This document shows, one piece after another, positions 6,227 through 12,691 of a stretch of DNA of 12,691 nt. The stretch comes from Burkholderiales bacterium. GTDB taxonomy: Bacteria; Pseudomonadota; Gammaproteobacteria; Burkholderiales; Burkholderiaceae_C. The notes below the pieces were generated by a model. The model was given only the letters and a program-made list of their open reading frames with translations, did no database searches and was not told where the DNA came from. Both the position numbers and the translations under genes were made by a program. The stretch lies in NCBI GenBank assembly GCA_011390055.1, contig JAABTC010000021.1, positions 1-12,691 of the forward strand, written 5' to 3'. Each line of letters begins with the position of its first letter. The first letter of the stretch is position 1.

Positions 6227-7447
6227 ATGGACATGACACCGCACTTCCCGATCTACCTGGACTACGGCGCCACCACGCCGGTCGACCCGCGCGTGGTCGA
6301 TGCGATGGTGCCCTGGTTGCGCGAGCATTTCGGCAATCCGGCATCGCGCAGCCATGCCTGGGGCTGGGAGGCCGAAGCTGCGGTCGAGAAGGCGCGGGTG
6401 CAGGTGGCCGAACTGATCGGGGCCGATCCGCGCGAGATCGTCTGGACTTCGGGCGCGACCGAATCGAACAACCTGGCCATCAAGGGCGCGGCCCAGTTCT
6501 ACAAGACGCGCGGCAAGCACATCGTCACCGTCAAGACGGAGCACAAGGCGGTGCTCGACACCTGCCGCGAGCTCGAACGTCAGGGGTTCGAGGTGAGCTA
6601 CCTGCCGGTGCAGGAGGACGGACTGCTCGACCTGCAGGCTTTCGAGGCCGCGCTGCGGCCCGACACGATCCTGGCCTCGGTGATGTTCGTCAACAACGAG
6701 ATCGGCGTGATCCAGGACATCGCGGCGATCGGCGCGATGTGTCGCCAGCGCGGCATCATCTTCCACGTCGACGCGGCGCAGGCCACCGGCAAGGTCGCCA
6801 TCGACCTGGCCACATTGCCCGTCGACCTGATGAGCCTGGCATCGCACAAGACCTACGGCCCGAAGGGCATCGGCGCACTGTACGTTCGGCGCAAGCCACG
6901 TGTGCGCATCGAAGCCCAGATGCATGGTGGCGGTCACGAACGCGGCATGCGCTCGGGCACTTTGGCCACGCACCAGATCATCGGCATGGGCGAAGCCTTC
7001 CGCATTGCGCGCGAAGAGATGGGCGCCGAGAACGAACGCGTGCGCATGCTGCAGCAGAAGCTGCTGCGCGGGCTGGCCGACATCGAACAGGTGTTCATCA
7101 ACGGCCACACCGAGCGGCGCGTGCCGCACAACCTGAACATCAGCTTCAACTTCGTCGAGGGTGAATCGTTGATCATGGGCGTGAAGGGGCTGGCGGTGAG
7201 CTCGGGCTCGGCCTGCACGTCGGCCAGCCTGGAGCCGAGCTACGTGTTGCGTGCGCTGGGTCGCAGCGACGAGCTGGCCCATTCGAGCCTGCGCATGACG
7301 ATCGGTCGCTTCACGACCGAGGAAGAGATCGATTACGCAGTCGGCACCCTGAAGGACCGCGTGGCCAAGCTGCGCGACCTCTCGCCGCTGTGGGAGATGT
7401 TCAAGGACGGGATCGACATCAGCACGATCCAGTGGACCGCACATTGA
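6227..7447 (+). CDS. iscS: Cysteine desulfurase IscS
   Basis: A 406-residue PLP enzyme (class V aminotransferase fold) that converts cysteine to alanine and passes persulfide sulfur to IscU, and in other species also to tRNA-thiolation proteins. Catalytic features: H106 in KTEHKAVL, PLP lysine K208 in SLASHKTYGPKG, and persulfide cysteine C330 in the mobile loop SSGSACTSASLEPSYVLRALG. These correspond to E. coli H104, K206 and C328 with a constant +2 offset. The conserved C-terminal end SPLWEMFKDGIDISTIQWTAH that contacts IscU is intact. The N-terminus offers two ATGs (6227 and 6233); 6227 gives MDMTPHFPIYLDY and either is possible. The 51-bp gap after iscR is pyrimidine-rich and has only a weak ribosome site; in E. 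coli the equivalent gap is the target of the RyhB small RNA, but no such evidence is visible here. Confidence 0.98.
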   Translation: MDMTPHFPIYLDYGATTPVDPRVVDAMVPWLREHFGNPASRSHAWGWEAEAAVEKARVQVAELIGADPREIVWTSGATESNNLAIKGAAQFYKTRGKHIVTVKTEHKAVLDTCRELERQGFEVSYLPVQEDGLLDLQAFEAALRPDTILASVMFVNNEIGVIQDIAAIGAMCRQRGIIFHVDAAQATGKVAIDLATLPVDLMSLASHKTYGPKGIGALYVRRKPRVRIEAQMHGGGHERGMRSGTLATHQIIGMGEAFRIAREEMGAENERVRMLQQKLLRGLADIEQVFINGHTERRVPHNLNISFNFVEGESLIMGVKGLAVSSGSACTSASLEPSYVLRALGRSDELAHSSLRMTIGRFTTEEEIDYAVGTLKDRVAKLRDLSPLWEMFKDGIDISTIQWTAH

Positions 7448-7462
7448 ATTGGGAGCACGGAC

Positions 7463-7864
7463 ATGGCATACAGCGACAAGGTCATTGACCACTACGAAAA
7501 TCCGCGCAACGTCGGCTCGTTCGACAAGGGCGACGACACCGTCGGCACCGGCATGGTCGGCGCACCGGCCTGCGGCGACGTGATGAAGCTGCAGATCAAG
7601 GTGAACCCGCTCACCGGCCTCATCGAAGACGCCAAGTTCAAGACCTACGGCTGCGGCTCGGCCATCGCCTCGAGTTCGCTGGTCACCGAATGGGTCAAGG
7701 GCAAATCGCTCGACGACGCATTGACGATCAAGAACACCCGCATCGCCGAGGAATTGGCCCTGCCGCCGGTGAAGATCCACTGCTCGATCCTGGCCGAGGA
7801 CGCGATCAAGGCGGCGGTCGAGGACTACAAGGCCAAGGCTCATCCGGCCATCAAGGCGCATTGA
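7463..7864 (+). CDS. iscU: Fe-S cluster assembly scaffold IscU
   Basis: A 133-residue scaffold on which IscS-derived sulfur and iron are joined into [2Fe-2S] clusters. Ligand residues C37 and D39 (APACGD), C64 (TYGCGSAIASSS), H106 and C107 (KIHCSILAED) are all present. The LPPVK motif recognised by the Hsp70 chaperone HscA is at 100-104, directly before the last cysteine, which fits the hscB and hscA genes downstream. Length and the N-terminus MAYSDKVIDHYENPRNVGSF are typical. A good ribosome site GGGAG (7450-7454) precedes the ATG by 8 nt, better than those of iscS and hscA, possibly allowing higher scaffold output. It is 15 bp from iscS and 1 bp from iscA. Confidence 0.98.
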   Translation: MAYSDKVIDHYENPRNVGSFDKGDDTVGTGMVGAPACGDVMKLQIKVNPLTGLIEDAKFKTYGCGSAIASSSLVTEWVKGKSLDDALTIKNTRIAEELALPPVKIHCSILAEDAIKAAVEDYKAKAHPAIKAH

Positions 7865-7865
7865 G

Positions 7866-8189
7866 ATGGCGGTGACGCTCACTGCGGCGGCGGCGCGCCA
7901 TGTCAGCCGCTACATCGCGCGCCGCGGCAAGGGCGTGGGCGTGCGCCTGGGCGTCAAGACCACCGGCTGCTCGGGCATGGCCTACAAGCTCGAATATGCC
8001 GACGACGTGGCGCCCGAGGACCATGTCTTCGAAGGCCATGGCGTGAAGGTGCTGATCGACCCGAAGAGCCTGCCGTACCTCGACGGCACCGAACTCGACT
8101 TCGTGCGCGAGGGCCTGAACGAAGGCTTCAAGTTCCACAACCCGCGCGAGAAAGACCGCTGCGGCTGCGGGGAGTCGTTCCGCGTCTGA
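7866..8189 (+). CDS. iscA: A-type Fe-S carrier protein IscA
   Basis: A 107-residue HesB/IscA-family carrier that accepts or delivers Fe-S clusters (especially [4Fe-4S]) to target proteins. The three invariant cysteines are at C35 (TTGCSGMAY) and C99/C101 (DRCGCGESFRV), the same numbering as E. coli IscA. The start codon follows the iscU stop by a single base, so translation is probably coupled. Position directly after iscU and before hscB supports IscA rather than the paralogues ErpA or SufA. Confidence 0.97.
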   Translation: MAVTLTAAAARHVSRYIARRGKGVGVRLGVKTTGCSGMAYKLEYADDVAPEDHVFEGHGVKVLIDPKSLPYLDGTELDFVREGLNEGFKFHNPREKDRCGCGESFRV

Positions 8190-8205
8190 CGCGCTGCGCA
8201 CACCC

Positions 8206-8727
8206 GTGAAGCTCGACGACACCGACTTCGCATTGTTCGGTCTGCCCCAGCGCTTCGAGCTCGACACGGCCGATCTCGATGCGCGTTGGCGGCGCCTGCA
8301 AGGCTCGACCCATCCCGACCGCCATGCGGGCGGGGGCGGGGCGGCGCAGCGCGCGGCGATGCAATGGTCCGTGCGGATCAACGAAGCCTACCGCCGCCTG
8401 CGCGACCCGCTGGCGCGCGCGGGTTACTTGTGCGAATTGCGCGGCGCGCCGGTCCAGGCCCACACCAACACCGCGATGCCGGCGGCGTTTTTGCACCAGC
8501 AGATGGCTTGGCGCGAGGCCCTGGACGACGCGCCAGGGGAGCAGGCGCTGAATGCGCTCGACACCGAGGTGCGAGAGGCCGAAGCCACGCTGTGGGCCGA
8601 ACTGGGGCGGGTGCTCGACGAACCGGAGGCGTCCGCCACCGCGGCGGTCGAGCGGGTTCGCGCGTTGATGTTCACCGCGCGCTTTCGCAGCGACCTCGAG
8701 CGGCGGCTCGATCCTCAGCACGACTGA
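8206..8727 (+). CDS. hscB: J-domain co-chaperone HscB
   Basis: A 173-residue co-chaperone with an N-terminal J-domain (about 1-75) and a C-terminal helical domain (about 90-170) that binds IscU and delivers it to HscA while stimulating its ATPase. The HPD tripeptide is at 36-38 (STHPDRH), followed by the conserved INEAYRRLRDPLARAGYLCELRG. The length fits E. coli HscB (171). The start is a GTG at 8206, 16 bp after iscA; there is no in-frame ATG nearby and no clear ribosome site, so initiation may depend on coupling. The stop codon lies in the first unit of a short tandem repeat that fills the gap to hscA. Confidence 0.95.
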   Translation: MKLDDTDFALFGLPQRFELDTADLDARWRRLQGSTHPDRHAGGGGAAQRAAMQWSVRINEAYRRLRDPLARAGYLCELRGAPVQAHTNTAMPAAFLHQQMAWREALDDAPGEQALNALDTEVREAEATLWAELGRVLDEPEASATAAVERVRALMFTARFRSDLERRLDPQHD

Positions 8728-8765
8728 TGCACGACTGAAACACGACCGAACGATTCCGCACGACC
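8718..8765 (+). repeat. 11-bp tandem repeat bridging hscB stop and hscA start
   Basis: Three consecutive 11-bp units, GCACGACTGAT (8718), GCACGACTGAA (8729) and ACACGACCGAA (8740), are followed by a 7-bp divergent stretch and a fourth partial unit GCACGACC ending at the base before the hscA ATG. The hscB TGA is inside unit one. It probably arose by local duplication and replaces any recognisable Shine-Dalgarno. Confidence 0.75.
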
Positions 8766-10634
8766 ATGGCCCTGCTGCAGATCTCCGAACCCGGACTGTC
8801 CCCCGACCCACACATGCGCCGCATCGCGGTCGGCATCGACCTCGGCACCACGCACTCGCTGGTGGCCGCCGTGCGCCACGGCGTCGCCGAATGTCTGCCG
8901 GATGCGCAGGGCCAAACCTTGTTGCCATCGGCCGTGCGGTACCTGGGCGATGGCCGGCGCGCGATCGGCGCCGACGCGTTGGCGGCGCAGGCCGAGGACC
9001 CGCTCGACACGATTGTCTCGGTCAAGCGCATGATGGGGCGCGCCCTGGACGATGTGACCGGGCGCGAACGGCTGCCGTACCGTTGGGTCGACCGGCCCGG
9101 CATGGTGGCGCTGCAGACGCGCGAAGGCGTCAAGACGCCCGTCGAAATCTCGGCCGAAATCCTGGCTGCGTTGCGCCAGCGCGCCGAAGACAGCTTCGAC
9201 ACCGACGACCTGTTCGGCGCGGTCATCACCGTGCCGGCGTACTTCGACGATGCCCAGCGCCAAGCCACCAAGGACGCGGCCCGCCTGGCTGGCTTGAACG
9301 TGCTGCGCCTGGTCAACGAGCCCACCGCCGCCGCGCTCGCCTACGGCCTGGACAACGGCAGCGAGGGCCTGTACGCCGTGTACGACCTGGGTGGGGGCAC
9401 GTTCGACATTTCGATCCTCCGGCTGACCGAAGGCGTCTTCGAAGTGGTGGCCACCGGCGGCGACTCGGCCCTCGGTGGTGACGATTTCGATGCGTTGTTG
9501 GCCGAGCGCCTGCTCGAGCGTTCGAATCTGCCAGCGCTGCAGGCCCTGCCGCCGGGCGACAAACGCCTCGTGCTGCACGAAGCGCGCAACCTCAAGCACG
9601 GCCTGGGCGCAGCGGATGCGGCGACCACACAGCTGCCGCTGTCGGTCGGCGCGATGGAGGCTCGCGTGACGCGGGCCGAGTTCGAGGCCTGGACCCGGCC
9701 GCTCATCGATCGCACACTGGCCGCCACGAAAAGAACCCTGCGCGATGCGAAGCTCACCCGCGAGCAGGTGCAAGGCGTGGTGCTGGTCGGGGGCTCGACA
9801 CGCATGCCTGCGGTGCGCACGGCAGTGGGCGAACTGTTCGGCCGTCCGCCCTTGACCAACCTCGATCCTGACGAGATCGTGGCCGTCGGTGCCGCCATCC
9901 AGGCCAACCAGCTGGCCGGCAATGCTGCCGATGGTGACGTGTTGCTGCTCGACGTGATCCCGCTGTCGCTCGGCATCGAGACGATGGGCGGCCTGGTCGA
10001 GCGCATCATCGAGCGCAACAGCACCATCCCCACCGCCAAGGCGCAGGATTTCACGACCTACCAGGACGGCCAGACCGCGCTGGCCCTGCACGTTGTGCAA
10101 GGCGAGCGCGAGCTGGTCGCCGACTGTCGCTCGTTGGCGCGCTTCGAGTTGCGCGGCATCCCGCCAATGGTGGCCGGCGCCGCGCGCATCCGGGTGCGCT
10201 TCGAGGTTGATGCCGACGGCCTGCTGGGCGTTTCGGCGCGCGAACTCGGCTCGGGCGTGGAGGCGGCGATCTCGGTCAAGCCGAGCTACGGCCTTGGCGA
10301 CGACGAGATCGCTCGCATGCTGCGTGAAGGCTTCGCGCAAGCCGACAGCGACGCTGCGGTGCGCACGCTGCGCGAGGCCCGCGTCGACGCAGAGCGGCTG
10401 CAGTTGGCCACCCTCTCGGCGCTGGCGGCGGACGCCGATCTGCTGAGCGCCGAGGAGCGCGCCGCGATCGACACCGCGATGGCGGGCCTGGCCGAAGCAG
10501 CGCGCGGTGACGAGGCCGACACCATCGTGGCCGCGATCGAGCGCCTGGCCGCGGCCACCGAATCGTTTGCCGCTGCGCGCATGAACCGCGGCATCCACCA
10601 AGCGCTGTCAGGGCGCAGCGTCGAGGACCTCTGA
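8766..10634 (+). CDS. hscA: Hsp70-type chaperone HscA of Fe-S assembly
   Basis: A 622-residue DnaK-family ATPase specialised for IscU: it binds the IscU LPPVK motif and, with HscB, promotes cluster transfer to acceptors. The N-terminus MALLQISEPGLSPDPH is nearly that of E. coli HscA (616 residues) and fixes the ATG at 8766. Nucleotide-binding signatures: GIDLGTTHSLVA (23-34), VNEPTAAALAYG (183-194), YDLGGGTFDIS (206-216) and VVLVGGSTRMP (338-348). The substrate domain follows from about 390, with NSTIPTAKAQDF and the beta-sandwich segment about 430-505, then a helical lid. A true DnaK would have an acidic, Gly-rich C-terminal tail ending near EEV; this protein lacks it. A tandem repeat rather than a ribosome site precedes it; the stop abuts the fdx start. 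Confidence 0.98.
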   Translation: MALLQISEPGLSPDPHMRRIAVGIDLGTTHSLVAAVRHGVAECLPDAQGQTLLPSAVRYLGDGRRAIGADALAAQAEDPLDTIVSVKRMMGRALDDVTGRERLPYRWVDRPGMVALQTREGVKTPVEISAEILAALRQRAEDSFDTDDLFGAVITVPAYFDDAQRQATKDAARLAGLNVLRLVNEPTAAALAYGLDNGSEGLYAVYDLGGGTFDISILRLTEGVFEVVATGGDSALGGDDFDALLAERLLERSNLPALQALPPGDKRLVLHEARNLKHGLGAADAATTQLPLSVGAMEARVTRAEFEAWTRPLIDRTLAATKRTLRDAKLTREQVQGVVLVGGSTRMPAVRTAVGELFGRPPLTNLDPDEIVAVGAAIQANQLAGNAADGDVLLLDVIPLSLGIETMGGLVERIIERNSTIPTAKAQDFTTYQDGQTALALHVVQGERELVADCRSLARFELRGIPPMVAGAARIRVRFEVDADGLLGVSARELGSGVEAAISVKPSYGLGDDEIARMLREGFAQADSDAAVRTLREARVDAERLQLATLSALAADADLLSAEERAAIDTAMAGLAEAARGDEADTIVAAIERLAAATESFAAARMNRGIHQALSGRSVEDL

Positions 10635-10973
10635 ATGCCGTTCATCACGATCTTGCCGCATGCCGAATACTGCCCGCAGGGCGACCGCATCGAAGCCGCT
10701 TCGGGTACATCGGTCTGCGAAGCACTGCTCGAGCACGGCATCGCCATCGAGCATGCCTGCGAGATGAGTTGCGCCTGCACCACCTGCCACGTCGTGGTGC
10801 GCCAGGGCTTCGAGTCGCTCGGCGAGATGGACGAAAGCGAGGAAGACCTGCTCGACCGGGCCTGGGGCCTCGAGCCGCAGTCCCGTCTGTCGTGCCAGGC
10901 GATCGTCTCCGACCGGGATGTGGTGGTCGAGATTCCACGCTACTCGATCAACCACGCCAAGGAAAACCACTGA
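10635..10973 (+). CDS. fdx: ISC-type [2Fe-2S] ferredoxin
   Basis: A 112-residue adrenodoxin-like ferredoxin that supplies electrons for cluster assembly on IscU. Cysteines C42, C48, C51 and C87 match the [2Fe-2S] ligands of E. coli Fdx, and the additional non-ligand cysteine C46 (in CEMSCACTTCH) is also kept. The conserved acidic patch GEMDESEEDLLDRAWGLEPQSRLSCQ follows. The ATG at 10635 directly abuts the hscA TGA, indicating translational coupling. It is the last gene of the operon: a hairpin begins 8 bp after its stop and no iscX gene follows. Confidence 0.97.
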   Translation: MPFITILPHAEYCPQGDRIEAASGTSVCEALLEHGIAIEHACEMSCACTTCHVVVRQGFESLGEMDESEEDLLDRAWGLEPQSRLSCQAIVSDRDVVVEIPRYSINHAKENH

Positions 10974-10977
10974 CGAC

Positions 10978-11000
10978 AAAAAACCCGCCTCGGCGGGTTT
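10978..11000. terminator. Intrinsic terminator between fdx and the convergent small gene
   Basis: AAACCCGCC (10981-10989), TC, GGCGGGTTT (10992-11000) form a 9-bp perfect inverted repeat. On the minus strand the stem is followed by six T residues (complement of 10978-10983), the classic form, so it should end the convergent 11051-11338 gene well. On the plus strand only three T residues follow, so termination of isc transcripts is likely but weaker. Confidence 0.85.
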
Positions 11001-11050
11001 CAAGTTGGAGTCTGCATGACCTCAGGCACGCGAGTGGTGCGTGTCGAGCC

Positions 11051-11338
11051 TCAATTCTTGGGCACTTCGCTGCCGGTGATGGTGCGGCGGAACCACTCGC
11101 CGATCGGGCGCAGCGAACCGAAGATCGAATCCTGCTCTCCCTCGCGCTCGCGCAGCAGCCCCCGCTCGGACAGCATCTGCACGAACATCCGCACCTCCAG
11201 CTTGGTGGCCCCGCTCGACAGGGCGAGCTGCGGCAGCGACATGTAGCGGTGCGACATGTCGCTCAGCATGCGCCGGTACACGGTGCGGTGGTAGGGCGCG
11301 GGCAGGTCCGGCCAGGCAGCGAGCTTGAATTCCTTCAT
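11051..11338 (-). CDS. Small conserved-looking protein with winged-helix character
   Basis: A 95-residue protein I cannot name. It starts MKEFKLAAWPDLPAPYHRTVYRRMLSDMSHRYM (33 residues, given here only as its first and conserved parts: KLAAWPDLP, RRMLSDMSHRYMSL). From about residue 34 the pattern SLPQLALSSGATKLEVR, MFVQMLSERGLLRERE looks like a helix-turn-helix followed by a short wing, as in small DNA-binding or adaptor domains; this is by eye only. The C-terminal part (71-95) contains SIFGSLRPIGEWFRR. No signal peptide, membrane segment or cysteine is present, so it is probably cytoplasmic and not an Fe-S protein. Its reading frame is clean, it has an ATG start, and it ends 51 bp before a well-formed terminator facing it. 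No clear ribosome site precedes the ATG. It is convergent with fdx and divergent from tsaD; a link to either is unproven. Confidence 0.8.
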   Translation of the reverse strand: MKEFKLAAWPDLPAPYHRTVYRRMLSDMSHRYMSLPQLALSSGATKLEVRMFVQMLSERGLLREREGEQDSIFGSLRPIGEWFRRTITGSEVPKN

Positions 11339-11538
11339 GGATCGGTGCGGGGCGCCATGGATGCACAGCCCTCGGTCCTGTATTGCGTTGGCATGAGGTT
11401 AGCCCTGGTCGACGTCTCGAGCCAAGCAATTGCGCCCGCTTTCCGGGTTAATTCGGGGTTCCTGTTGTGTCGTAATGCAAGTCGCGTGCGGCATTTCACG
11501 TCAGGCCGGCCCGCATGCGGCTGGCTACACTGAAGCCG
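11339..11538. other. Divergent intergenic region between the small gene and tsaD
   Basis: About 200 bp without a supported gene, less GC-rich than its surroundings at 11425-11480, as expected of a promoter region for both flanking genes. A possible -10, TACACT at 11526-11531 (4/6), lies 7 bp before the tsaD ATG, which would give an almost leaderless tsaD transcript, but no good -35 box is found at the right distance. No convincing minus-strand promoter, riboswitch or hairpin is seen. Confidence 0.5.
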
Positions 11539-12599
<1,061 letters not shown>

Positions 12600-12600
<1 letters not shown>

Positions 12601-12691
12601 TGCACTTCCCCCCCGACCTGCCCGCAGGCTTGCACGTGCGCACCCGCGCGCCGGCATCCCGCAGCCGCCGCACCGCGCTCGCGCTCGGCCT
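12600..12691 (+). CDS. Possible start of a downstream gene, cut by window end
   Basis: An ATG overlaps the tsaD stop by one base (TGATG), and its frame stays open for the remaining 30 codons (begins MHFPPDLPAGLHVRT, then Arg/Ala-rich). The stop-start overlap is typical of coupled genes, but the stretch is short, GC-rich and not recognised, so openness alone proves little. No function can be offered. Confidence 0.35.

Noticed and set aside
6191..7882. 563-codon minus-strand open frame opposite iscS and iscU
   Set aside because: Shadow of two certain genes; no domain signature and it crosses two gene boundaries.
8715..10601. 628-codon minus-strand open frame opposite hscA
   Set aside because: Mirror of hscA third-position GC bias; no motif.
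10974..11050. iscX gene after fdx
   Set aside because: No plus-strand frame of suitable length (about 66 codons) with an IscX-like acidic sequence; a terminator hairpin occupies the space.

Overview
The window is GC-rich, densely coding, and carries a chromosomal housekeeping region of a betaproteobacterium. Protein similarity and gene order (an intracellular PHB depolymerase, and aminotransferase | uvrB - LMW phosphatase - isc operon) point to Burkholderiales, probably the Leptothrix/Rubrivivax/Ideonella/Comamonadaceae area; the genus is inference. I see no tRNA, rRNA, CRISPR, insertion sequence or phage gene.

Left part, minus strand (2775 down to 1): an aromatic/aspartate aminotransferase, then an intracellular polyhydroxybutyrate depolymerase (phaZ), then the N-terminal 76 residues of an RnfB-type Fe-S protein cut by the window edge. 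The close spacing suggests one transcription unit. It is read from a promoter region at about 2776-2880 shared with divergent uvrB. A quasi-palindrome just upstream of phaZ may be a PHB-responsive operator.

Centre left, plus strand: uvrB (excinuclease subunit B) overlaps by 4 bp a low-molecular-weight protein tyrosine phosphatase.

Centre, plus strand (5514-10973): a complete ISC iron-sulfur cluster assembly operon in the order iscR-iscS-iscU-iscA-hscB-hscA-fdx. IscS supplies sulfur, IscU is the scaffold, and HscA/HscB release the cluster (the IscU LPPVK motif recognised by HscA is present). Fdx supplies electrons, IscA is a carrier, and IscR senses cluster status. Upstream of iscR are two tandem matches to the type 1 IscR operator, which supports autoregulation. 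The operon ends at a hairpin that reads best as a terminator for the opposing gene but may serve both directions; no iscX follows fdx.

Right part: a small minus-strand protein of winged-helix character (11051-11338) diverges, across a ~200 bp spacer, from tsaD (tRNA t6A synthesis). A possible next gene starts at the tsaD stop codon and leaves the window.

I found no convincing undescribed system. The items most worth checking are the tandem IscR sites, the two-residue-longer cluster loop of IscR, the operator-like palindrome before phaZ, the small uncharacterised protein, and an 11-bp tandem repeat bridging hscB and hscA.
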